Of a DNA stretch of 64,000 nt, positions 17,207 to 24,817 are shown piece after piece. Source of the DNA: Pseudomonadota bacterium. GTDB lineage: Bacteria; Pseudomonadota; Alphaproteobacteria; Rhizobiales; Xanthobacteraceae. Made by a program: the position numbers and the translations under genes. Within the stretch, counting starts at the first letter, position 1, and each line of letters begins with the position of its first letter. The notes under the pieces are model-generated. The model did no database searches and was not told where the DNA came from. It saw nothing but the letters and a program-made list of their open reading frames with translations. The stretch is from the NCBI GenBank assembly GCA_018240595.1, contig JAFEFL010000070.1, positions 62,001-126,000 of the forward strand, read 5' to 3'.

Positions 17207-17434
17207 ATGCCCGACTATCGTTATCCTTATCTCGATCCGCACCAGAGCCGCACGGCCGAGCCGACGGCCTGGCAGCAGGAGCTCGCCAACGCCATCGAGA
17301 GCGTGTTCGCCAAGGGCGCGCGTGAGCTCGACGAGGTCGTGGCCGGCATGAACAAGACGCGGGTTCGCCCGCTCGACGGCGGCGACTGGACCGCCGACAA
17401 ATTCACCACGCTGATGCGCGAACTGGGAGCCTGA
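17207..17434 (+). CDS. Small protein (75 aa) between reductase and oxygenase; recombinase-like HTH type
   Basis: A 75-residue protein starting MPDYRYPYLDPHQ, with a strong ribosome-binding site (GGAGG) before the ATG at 17207. The middle (WQQELANAIESVFAKGARE) looks like an amphipathic helix and the end (RVRPLDGGDWTADKF) resembles the short recombinase-like helix-turn-helix proteins annotated next to Rieske oxygenases in rhizobia; that match is from memory. It lies 12 bases after the reductase and three before the oxygenase. It might regulate, or be an accessory subunit of, the oxygenase; its function is not known. Confidence 0.75.
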   Translation: MPDYRYPYLDPHQSRTAEPTAWQQELANAIESVFAKGARELDEVVAGMNKTRVRPLDGGDWTADKFTTLMRELGA

Positions 17435-17437
17435 ACC

Positions 17438-18520
17438 ATGTCAGTCACCGCTCTTGATACTCGCAAGCCCGCTTCCACCACGCCGCCGGCCGGTCCGACC
17501 GACCAGCAGGTCCAGCAATATCTGCGCACGGGCCTGCGCAATCGCTGGTGGCCGATCTTGCCGTCGCGCTTTGTCGAAGCCGGCGGCAAGCCGCTCGGCA
17601 TCATGCGCTTGGGCGAAGCCCTGGTGCTGTGGCGCTCCTCCAACGGCACCATCCACGTCCAGGCCGACCGCTGCCCGCACCGCGCCGTGCCGCTGTCGCG
17701 CGGCATCAACGAAGGCGACCGGTTGCGCTGCAATTATCACGGCGTCGAAGTCGGCCCCGACGGCAAGGTGCTGAGCGTGCCCGGCCAGCCGGGTTGCCCG
17801 CTTGAAGGCAAGAAGGCGGTCAAGACCTATCCAAGCCGCGAGATCTCCGGCGCGATCTTCGTCTGGTTCGGCGATGCACTGCATGAGGAGCCGGCGGCTT
17901 TCGAGCCGCCGCCGGAAATCACCGCGCCGGAATATTCGAGCTTCCTTTGCTACGCCGACTGGGAAATGCCGTGGCGCTACGCCTTCGACAACCTGATGGA
18001 TCCGATGCACGGCACGTTCCTGCACGCCAACTCGCACACGATGTATCAGGGCGACACCCAGGCGCATTTCGTCACGCGCGACACCGACCATGGCTTCTTC
18101 TTCGAGAAGAGCGGCCAGCGCGATGTCAATTTCGACTGGAGCGAACTGGTCGATAACGGCGCCCTCTACGTCCGCCTCGAAATCCCCTATCCGCCGTCGG
18201 GCGGCCCGGGCGGCAATTTTGGCATCACCGGCTTCGGCACGCCGATCGACGAAGACCGCATGTGCGTGTTCTTCTGGCGCACCCGCAAGGTCTCGGGCTG
18301 GCAGCGCGATGCCTGGCGCTTCCTCTACAAGACCAATCTCGAGAAGCGCCACTGGCACGTTCTTGAGCAGGATCGCGAGATGCTGGACGGTCTGAAGCCC
18401 GGCCTCGAAAAGTTCGAGATGCTGTACCAGCACGACGCCGGCGTCATCCGCCTGCGCCGCTATCTGGCGCAGCAGGCGCGCAAGCAACTGGCCGACCTCC
18501 AGGCCGCAGGAAAGATGTAA
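17438..18520 (+). CDS. Aromatic ring-hydroxylating / VanA-type Rieske oxygenase, large subunit
   Basis: A 360-residue Rieske non-heme iron oxygenase. The [2Fe-2S] cluster ligands are Cys79, His81, Cys98 and His101 (RCPHRAVP and RCNYHG). The mononuclear iron site follows the pattern D184-x3-D188-x2-H191-x4-H196 in FDNLMDPMHGTFLH. There is no small subunit gene, and with the VanB-type reductase two genes upstream it forms a two-component system of the vanillate demethylase or phthalate 4,5-dioxygenase kind. It would hydroxylate or O/N-demethylate the imported aromatic compound. It is followed after four bases by a Bug-type binding protein. Confidence 0.94.
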   Translation: MSVTALDTRKPASTTPPAGPTDQQVQQYLRTGLRNRWWPILPSRFVEAGGKPLGIMRLGEALVLWRSSNGTIHVQADRCPHRAVPLSRGINEGDRLRCNYHGVEVGPDGKVLSVPGQPGCPLEGKKAVKTYPSREISGAIFVWFGDALHEEPAAFEPPPEITAPEYSSFLCYADWEMPWRYAFDNLMDPMHGTFLHANSHTMYQGDTQAHFVTRDTDHGFFFEKSGQRDVNFDWSELVDNGALYVRLEIPYPPSGGPGGNFGITGFGTPIDEDRMCVFFWRTRKVSGWQRDAWRFLYKTNLEKRHWHVLEQDREMLDGLKPGLEKFEMLYQHDAGVIRLRRYLAQQARKQLADLQAAGKM

Positions 18521-18524
18521 CGCA

Positions 18525-19529
18525 ATGACCGTGACAACCTCGGCGGCGGGATTGACCCGCCGCACCGCCTTGACGCTGCTCGCTTCGGCTGCCATGGCGC
18601 CGCGCTTTGCTTTTGCGGCCGGTGTGCCGGCAGGTTTTCCGAAAAGCCAGATGACGCTGGTAGCGCCGTTCAGCGCCGGCGGACCGATCGACGTGCTGGC
18701 CCGCCTGCTCGCCCAAGAGTTCCAGACGCGCTCCGGCGTCACCGCGATCGTCGAGAACAAGACCGGCGGCGCCGGCAATATCGGCATCGATTACGTACGC
18801 AAGGCGCCGCCGGACGGCGCCACCCTGCTCGTCATTCCTGCCGGCAACCTGACCATCAACCCGACCCTGATGCCGAGCGCGCATCTCGACATCCTGGCCG
18901 ACTTCGCACCGGTGGCGCTGCTCGCCAGCGCGCCGAACGTGTTCCTGGCGTCGAAACAGATCGGCATCACCTCCATCAAGGAGCTGATCGACAAGGCCAA
19001 GACCACCAAGCTGACCTATGGCAGCCCCGGCGTCGGCAGCCAGCTCCATCTCGCCATGGAGTTGTTCAAGGAAAAGACCGGCGCGACCAATCTTACGCAC
19101 GTGCCCTATCGCGGCTCGTCGCAGGCGCTGACCGACCTGCTCGGCGGTCATATCGACCTGTTGTCGACCAACCTCCCGGCCGTGCTCGGCAACATCAAGG
19201 AGAAGACGGTGGTGGCCCTGGCCATGACCACGGCCGAGCGCAGCCCGCTGCTGCCCGATGTGCCGACGCTCGCGGAAGTGGGCGTGCCCGGCATCGACGT
19301 CACCTCATGGTACGGCCTGCTGGCGCCGAAAGCGGTGCCGAAGGCGACCATCGATGCCGTCTTCGCCGTCACCAAGGACGCGCTCAACGAGCCGGCGATG
19401 ATGGACAAGCTTCTGGCGCAGGGCCTGTCGGTTGCCATCGAGCCGCCCGATGTGTTCGCCGCGCGGATTGCCCGCGAAACCGCGCAATGGGCGGACATCA
19501 TCCAGAAGCGAAACATCAAGATTCAATAG
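18525..19529 (+). CDS. Bug/TctC family tripartite tricarboxylate transporter substrate-binding protein
   Basis: A 334-residue periplasmic binding protein. The N-terminus has a twin-arginine motif (LTRRTALTLL) and cleavage after AFAAG. Family marks are NKTGGAGNIGIDYV, SPGVGSQLH and the FAPVALLA region. Bug proteins bind carboxylates or aromatic acids. No TctA/TctB membrane genes are present, which is common for orphan Bug proteins; it could serve a transporter elsewhere or act as a sensor. It ends the 13-gene plus-strand operon. Confidence 0.92.
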   Translation: MTVTTSAAGLTRRTALTLLASAAMAPRFAFAAGVPAGFPKSQMTLVAPFSAGGPIDVLARLLAQEFQTRSGVTAIVENKTGGAGNIGIDYVRKAPPDGATLLVIPAGNLTINPTLMPSAHLDILADFAPVALLASAPNVFLASKQIGITSIKELIDKAKTTKLTYGSPGVGSQLHLAMELFKEKTGATNLTHVPYRGSSQALTDLLGGHIDLLSTNLPAVLGNIKEKTVVALAMTTAERSPLLPDVPTLAEVGVPGIDVTSWYGLLAPKAVPKATIDAVFAVTKDALNEPAMMDKLLAQGLSVAIEPPDVFAARIARETAQWADIIQKRNIKIQ

Positions 19530-19876
19530 GCGCCGCGGGCATCGCAGCCTCGGGTCGGCCGATCTCGGAGGCCGTTGCATGTCGCCAATCTGCGAAATCG
19601 AGAACAGCAACGCATTATCTGTTCCGGTTTTTGAGAGCGAACGGGCCTAGAATGCAGGAAAAGCACAGCGCTCGGTACGACACGTTCGGCAGGGCCATAA
19701 CTAGCCCACTGACGGAAATACGAGAAACCGGCCCAACCGCTCCCTCCATCATGGGAGCGATTGAAAAACGGCGATCCATCTCAATTTGGCTTTGCGCTGG
19801 TCGGAAGTGACTTAAACCACATTTTACGACGTCGGAACGGTTGCCTTCTTTCCTTTTTCGCCAGATCTAACCTCTA
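19530..19876. other. Intergenic stretch between convergent operons
   Basis: About 350 bases lie between the ends of the Bug gene and the aldehyde dehydrogenase gene, which face each other. No open frame here looks real, and no strong terminator hairpin with a T-tract was found. The stretch is less GC-rich than its flanks. Its main content is the 36-bp sequence at 19737-19772 that recurs near 58.8 kb. Confidence 0.6.
19737..19772 (-). repeat. 36-bp direct repeat, copy A (possible attachment-site remnant)
   Basis: This stretch matches 58781-58816 at 30 of 36 positions in the same orientation, including an exact CTCCATCATGG. Read on the minus strand it encodes RFSIAPMM, which resembles the start of tRNA-dihydrouridine synthase DusA, a known integration target of genomic islands. 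The rest of dusA is not here. It may be one border of the 39-kb segment up to copy B, or simple decayed sequence. Confidence 0.45.
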
Positions 19877-21388
19877 TTACGTGAAGCCATTTGACCCGGC
19901 GTTCTTAAACCTAATGTGAACGTTCTTCTCCTGGGTATAGCCGAACATCTCCTCAAAACATTCTTCGCGGCCGATGCCGGATTGCTTGAAGCCGCCGAAC
20001 GGCGCGCCGAGGAAGTGCTTACTCACCTCGTTGATCCAGACAAAGCCCGCCTCCACGCGCGCAGCGGTGCGCATCGCAATGTTGATGTCGTTGGTCCAGA
20101 TCGAGCAGGTCAAGCCGTATTCCGGCGAGTTGACCTCGTCGATCATGGCGGCTTCGTCGGACCACTTCAGCACCGATTGTACCGGTCCGAAAATCTCCTC
20201 GCGCGCGATGCGCATGGTCGGTGTCACGTCCGCGAACACGGTCGGCTCGATGAAGAGACCGTCTTTGAGCGCCGCATCGTCCGGTCGCTTGCCGCCGGTG
20301 AGCAGACGAGCGCCCTCTTCCTTGGCCGAGGCAATGTAGCTCAGCACGCGCTCATACTGGGCTTTCGACACGATGGCGCCCATCGTCGTCGTCGGATCCG
20401 TGGGGATTCCGGGTTTGAAACGCGCAATGCGCTGCTTCATCAGCTCCAGAACCCTGTCATAGATCTTGTCGTGTAGAAATAGCCGGCTGGTCGAGCCGCA
20501 GGACTGCCCACACCACGTGAAGTTCATGCCGGCGACGGCGGCGGCCGCGACCTCCTCTGGGTCGGCGTCCGGGTAGGCAATCAGCGCATTCTTGCCGCCA
20601 AGTTCAAGCAGCAGCGGTTTGACGGTCTCCGCCGCGGCGCGCATCACCGCCTTGCCTGTCGGCAGGCTGCCGATCAGGGCCACCTTGGCAATCCCGGGAT
20701 GCGCCGCCAGCGCGCTACCGACTTCCCGGCCGCCCGGCAGCACGTTGAACACACCCCTCGGAAGCACGCCGTCCAGCAACTCGGCGAGGCGCAACGACGA
20801 CAGCGGCGATTGCTCCGGCGGTTTGACGATGACGACATTGCCGGCCGCCAGTGGCGCCGCCGATTTGCCGGCGCAGAACATAAATGGATGATTGAACGGG
20901 ATAATGCGGCCAATGACGCCGAGCGGCTCGCGCACCGAGAAATTCATGACGTTCGGTCCCATCGGGATCGAATTGCCCTTCATCTCGGTGACCAGGCCAG
21001 CGAAGAATTCGGTTTGCGCCGCCGCGATCATGGCGTCGCCGATCATTTCGCTGACCGGATTGCCGCAGTCCGCGGCGTCGATCAGCGCCAGCTCCGCTGC
21101 ATTCTCGCGCAGAATCGCTGCTATCCGCTTGAGGATCTTCGCGCGCTCCAGAGGCAGAACGTCACGCCATTCGCGAAAACCGGCCTCTGCCGCCGTCACC
21201 GCGCGGTCGACGTCGGCTCCATCGCAGACCGCGACCTTGCCAAGGCTATCACCGGTGCCGGGATTGATCGTGTCTGCATAGGCATTGCTGAGAGGCTTGT
21301 GCCAGGCGCCGTCGTAATAGGCATCCCGATGCTCGGGCAGACGCAGGGTGGACGGGATCGGGATCGGCGCAGCCACAGGGGCGGTCAT
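19877..21388 (-). CDS. NAD(P)-dependent aldehyde dehydrogenase
   Basis: A 503-residue aldehyde dehydrogenase. The base glutamate is in LELGGKNALIA and the nucleophile Cys in WCGQSCGSTSR; GGFKQSGIGREE near the end is typical. It is the last gene of the operon that begins with a TPP enzyme at 26616 and carries a full ABC transporter. I chose the ATG at 21388 with AAGGA upstream; an open frame continues to 21538 but has no supporting site. It probably oxidises the aldehyde made by the TPP enzyme. It is not closely similar to the aldehyde dehydrogenase at 14697. Confidence 0.92.
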   Translation of the reverse strand: MTAPVAAPIPIPSTLRLPEHRDAYYDGAWHKPLSNAYADTINPGTGDSLGKVAVCDGADVDRAVTAAEAGFREWRDVLPLERAKILKRIAAILRENAAELALIDAADCGNPVSEMIGDAMIAAAQTEFFAGLVTEMKGNSIPMGPNVMNFSVREPLGVIGRIIPFNHPFMFCAGKSAAPLAAGNVVIVKPPEQSPLSSLRLAELLDGVLPRGVFNVLPGGREVGSALAAHPGIAKVALIGSLPTGKAVMRAAAETVKPLLLELGGKNALIAYPDADPEEVAAAAVAGMNFTWCGQSCGSTSRLFLHDKIYDRVLELMKQRIARFKPGIPTDPTTTMGAIVSKAQYERVLSYIASAKEEGARLLTGGKRPDDAALKDGLFIEPTVFADVTPTMRIAREEIFGPVQSVLKWSDEAAMIDEVNSPEYGLTCSIWTNDINIAMRTAARVEAGFVWINEVSKHFLGAPFGGFKQSGIGREECFEEMFGYTQEKNVHIRFKNAGSNGFT

Positions 21389-21452
21389 CGTCTGTCCTTG
21401 CATTGAGGTGCCCGCGGCGCTGCCGCCGCGGGCTTGGGTCACGGCTTGGTTC

Positions 21453-22421
21453 CTATTTCTTCTTCGGCGGAACTTGAAAGAATTCGGCCACCTGCTCTTT
21501 GGAAAGCGGAGCCGGCAGGAATTTCGACGACACGGCATCGGCCATCACGCTGTCGATGTCCTGGATCCGATCGGGGTCGAGAACGTCCTTCGGATAGAAT
21601 TCAGACATCGTCTTCTTGGTCAGGTTCTCCGAGATACCGGAGAAGTCCTTGTAGTAGTCGAGCGCCTTGGGATCGCTGTACATCCAGTCGAGCGTTTCGC
21701 GATAGGCGTCCATGAAGCGCGCAAAGACGGCCGGTTCCTTTTTCAGGCGGTCGGCGTTGGCGATGAGGAGACGCACCGTCTGATTTCGCATCGACGGCAC
21801 GTCGCCGCCGCGGCCGATGATGCGGATTTTGCCCTCCTCGATCTCCTTGAGGCCGAAGGGCGGCGCCGCCCAGCCGACATCGACCTGATCGGACATCACC
21901 GCTGTCAATGTCGCCGGCGGGCTGCCGGTCTTGGTCGGCTTGGACTTCAGGTCGAACGTCTTGACGAAGCCAAGCACGATCATGTTGGTCGAAGAGCCCG
22001 CGGTCGAATAGGCGATCGTCGTCTTTTCGGTCGCGTCCTTGATGTTCTTGAGCGACGAATCCGCCTTCACGTACCAGTACAGGTCGTTCGACCCGACCGT
22101 GGCGTTGCCGATGGCCCGGACCGGTGCGCCCTTGGCGAAGGCGCCCATGGCGCCGCCGGTGCCGACGCCGATACCAATGTCGGCAGCGCCGGAGATGATG
22201 GTCTGCAGCGTTTCGCCGGCGCCGGCGGTGTAGAGCAACTCAAGGCTCAGATTATGCTTCTTGAAGATGCCGGCGCGATTGCCGAGTTCGGCGACCGCTG
22301 TTTCCCAGTTGCCGCGCTGGCCGATGGCCAGCTTTAGGTTATCGTCGGCCAGCGCGCCGGTTGCGGTCGCCGCCACCATAGCCAGGGCGAGCGCGTGCCG
22401 CCCCCATCGTCCAAAATGCAT
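21453..22421 (-). CDS. ABC transporter substrate-binding protein, NMT1/SsuA type
   Basis: A 322-residue periplasmic binding protein with a Sec-type signal (positive residues near position 5-8, hydrophobic stretch, cleavage near GALADDN). ADIGIGVGTG and SDQVDVGWAAPPFG are family-like ligand-cleft segments. The ATG at 22421 has a very good site (AAGGAGG); an upstream extension to 22535 is rejected. Genes for two permeases and an ATPase precede it on the same strand, making a complete importer. The ligand is unknown; neighbours suggest a keto acid or aromatic acid. Confidence 0.93.
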   Translation of the reverse strand: MHFGRWGRHALALAMVAATATGALADDNLKLAIGQRGNWETAVAELGNRAGIFKKHNLSLELLYTAGAGETLQTIISGAADIGIGVGTGGAMGAFAKGAPVRAIGNATVGSNDLYWYVKADSSLKNIKDATEKTTIAYSTAGSSTNMIVLGFVKTFDLKSKPTKTGSPPATLTAVMSDQVDVGWAAPPFGLKEIEEGKIRIIGRGGDVPSMRNQTVRLLIANADRLKKEPAVFARFMDAYRETLDWMYSDPKALDYYKDFSGISENLTKKTMSEFYPKDVLDPDRIQDIDSVMADAVSSKFLPAPLSKEQVAEFFQVPPKKK

Positions 22422-22449
22422 CGTTTCCTCCTTGGTTGACGTTTTCGTC

Positions 22450-23220
22450 TTATTTTCCGGTTGTATGGCCACCGAAGCGGCCGACGATTGCATTCGCGCC
22501 GATCGCGAAGGCAAACAAGGTGATGAGGAGCGCATACATCCGCGGCATGTCGAAGATGCTGTAGGCCTGCATGATCAGGTAGCCGATGCCGCGGTTCGAC
22601 AGCTTGGTCTCGGCGAGCAGCGTGCCGATAATGGCGATGCCGAGGCCGAGGCGGATACCGTTCATGACCGAGGGGCGCATGGCCGGCAGGTAGATTTTCA
22701 TGGCCATCTGCCAGCCATTGGCCCTGAAGCTGCGGCCGACGCGAATGAGCACAGTATCAATCTGCCGCATGCTCGCCGCAGCGCTCAGCGCAATCGGAAA
22801 GAAACACGAGACCGCACCCATCGCGATCTTCGATCCCGGCCCCACGCCGAACCACATGATCATGATCGGAAAGAAGATGATCTTCGGTGTCGGGCCGAGA
22901 TAATAGATGTAGGGTTCGAGGGCGCGACCGAAGAAGCGCGAGCCGCCAAGCAGAACTCCGGTCATGAAGCCGACGGAGCCGCCGATCGCCAGCGCCGCCA
23001 GCACTTCGGCGATGGTGACCCCCAGGTTCCAGTAAAACGCCTGGCTGGACAGCAGCACAACGAGCGCCCAGCCGATCGTCTCGAGCGGCGGCACGACATC
23101 GCGATACAGGAGCCCGGAGCGGGCCATGATCTCCCAGGCCGCCAGCAGCGAAACCAGCAGCACGATGCGCACCTGCATCACGCCGATGCCGGCCCCCGCG
23201 GCGCGCGCCCTGCCCTTCAT
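22450..23220 (-). CDS. ABC transporter permease, NitT/TauT type
   Basis: A 256-residue inner-membrane permease with several hydrophobic segments and an EAA-type loop near VGRSFRANGWQMAMKIYLP. Its ATG at 23220 overlaps the stop of the preceding permease (ATGA), so starts further upstream, including one at 23238, are less likely. Together with the second permease at 23217 it would form a heterodimeric channel, whereas the other complete ABC set at 6942 uses one permease gene. Confidence 0.92.
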   Translation of the reverse strand: MKGRARAAGAGIGVMQVRIVLLVSLLAAWEIMARSGLLYRDVVPPLETIGWALVVLLSSQAFYWNLGVTIAEVLAALAIGGSVGFMTGVLLGGSRFFGRALEPYIYYLGPTPKIIFFPIMIMWFGVGPGSKIAMGAVSCFFPIALSAAASMRQIDTVLIRVGRSFRANGWQMAMKIYLPAMRPSVMNGIRLGLGIAIIGTLLAETKLSNRGIGYLIMQAYSIFDMPRMYALLITLFAFAIGANAIVGRFGGHTTGK

Positions 23221-23987
23221 GCCATCCGCCGAAGCCATCGTTCCAGCCTCTCGGTGACAAAGAAGAACAGGACGCTCACCAGAATGACGAACACGATGGT
23301 CGCGTACATTCCGGGCATGTCGTAACGCTCGGCCAGATCGTTGATGAGCTGGCCGAGGCCGCCGAAGTTGATGAGAAACTCCACTCCGACGATGTTGATC
23401 AGCGCGAAGATCAGCCCGAGTCGGAGACCGACGAAGATCGTCGGCAGCGCCGCCGGCAGCATGATCTTGGTCAGCATCTGCGCCCGGGTCAGGCGGAAGC
23501 TGCGTCCCACATTGATCAACGACTGCCGCGTGCCGGACAGTCCCTCGATGGTCTTGAGAATGAGTGGCGGCAGCCCGGCAATTACGCCCATGACGATGAT
23601 GGTCGCGGCGGAACGGCCGAAAATCACCAGGAACAAAGGATACATCAGAACGATCGGCGCCGACGCCAGCGCCGAGATCCAGGTCTCCGTCGCCTTGCGC
23701 AGCACCGGCACCTGGTACAGCAAAGTACCAACCGGTACGCCGATCAAGGCCAGGATCGCCATCGCATAAAAGGTTTCCTGCACGGTCGTCAGGAACCGGG
23801 CCAACAGGTGCTCTTCGCCGAACAGCCGGCCGAAACTCCCGGCGACCTCGGTCGGCAGCGGGACAATGAAGCGATTGAGCAAGCCGGCACGCAACAGGCC
23901 TTCGACTACTGCTACGGCGCAGAACAGGCAGAACAGGCCAAACAACGCCGGCAAAAAGCGCGCGGGACTGATGGCCGCTGCCCTCAT
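23217..23987 (-). CDS. ABC transporter permease, NitT/TauT type
   Basis: A 256-residue membrane protein, paralogous to its downstream neighbour, with the EAA-type loop NVGRSFRLTRAQMLTKIMLP. It starts with an ATG that overlaps the ATPase stop (ATGA at 23984-23987) and ends overlapping the next permease start, so ATPase and both permeases are translationally coupled. Longer frames to 24509 lie inside the ATPase gene and are rejected. Confidence 0.92.
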   Translation of the reverse strand: MRAAAISPARFLPALFGLFCLFCAVAVVEGLLRAGLLNRFIVPLPTEVAGSFGRLFGEEHLLARFLTTVQETFYAMAILALIGVPVGTLLYQVPVLRKATETWISALASAPIVLMYPLFLVIFGRSAATIIVMGVIAGLPPLILKTIEGLSGTRQSLINVGRSFRLTRAQMLTKIMLPAALPTIFVGLRLGLIFALINIVGVEFLINFGGLGQLINDLAERYDMPGMYATIVFVILVSVLFFFVTERLERWLRRMA

Positions 23988-24817
23988 CGCGCCCGCTCCG
24001 AGTCCTGCATGCCGCGGCTGGCTTCCTCGCGCAGGTCGCCCCAGATCCTGGCGACGTAGGCGCCGAAGGCGGGACTGCTGACGACATCCGACGTGCGCGG
24101 CCGCGGCAGGTCGATATCGACCATGCGCTTGAGCTTGCCGGGCCGGTAGGTCATCACCAGTATGCGGTCCGACAATTGAACGGCTTCGGTAATGTTGTGT
24201 GTGATGAGCAGCGTGGTCTGCTTGAGCTCCTGCTGAATCTGAAGCACCTTGTCGCCCAGCAGCAGGCGCGTCTGCTCGTCGAGTGCGGCGAAAGGCTCGT
24301 CCATCAGCAGGATTTTCGGCTGCGACACCAGCGTGCGTGCGATGGCGACGCGCTGGCGCATGCCGCCCGACAGTTCGGACGGGTGACGGTTCTCGAAGCC
24401 GTTGAGCCCGACGAGATTGATGAAATGCCGCGCCTTGTCGAGACGCTCTGCCTTCGGCACATGCGCGATCTCGAGCGGAAAGCAGACATTGTCGATGACG
24501 GTTCGCCACGGAAACGTCGACTCTTCCTGGAACACCATGCCGATCGATGGATGCGGGCCGCGCACGACCTCGTTGCCCACCGTGACGGTGCCGTCGTGAT
24601 CCGGCGTCAGGCCGCCGATGATGTTGAACAAGGTCGACTTGCCGCAGCCCGACGGACCAATGACGCTGAGGAATTCGCCCGGCCGGACGTCGAAAGAAAT
24701 GTTGTCGACGGCGACCACCGGCCCTTCGGCGGTGTCGAACTTCTTCGAGACGTTGTCGGCCGACAGGACATGCTTGCGGTCGGACATCGGCGTGCCGCTA
24801 CCGGAGGCCTGGCTCAT
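23984..24817 (-). CDS. ABC transporter ATP-binding protein, NitT/TauT family
   Basis: A 277-residue ATPase with Walker A GPSGCGKST, signature LSGGMRQRVAIA and Walker B ILLMDEPFAALDEQ. Its ATG at 24817 overlaps the TPP enzyme stop (ATGA), so the transporter is translationally coupled to that enzyme, which argues that the imported compound is the enzyme's substrate or its precursor. An internal ATG 30 bases later is a weaker alternative start. Confidence 0.93.
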   Translation of the reverse strand: MSQASGSGTPMSDRKHVLSADNVSKKFDTAEGPVVAVDNISFDVRPGEFLSVIGPSGCGKSTLFNIIGGLTPDHDGTVTVGNEVVRGPHPSIGMVFQEESTFPWRTVIDNVCFPLEIAHVPKAERLDKARHFINLVGLNGFENRHPSELSGGMRQRVAIARTLVSQPKILLMDEPFAALDEQTRLLLGDKVLQIQQELKQTTLLITHNITEAVQLSDRILVMTYRPGKLKRMVDIDLPRPRTSDVVSSPAFGAYVARIWGDLREEASRGMQDSERAR

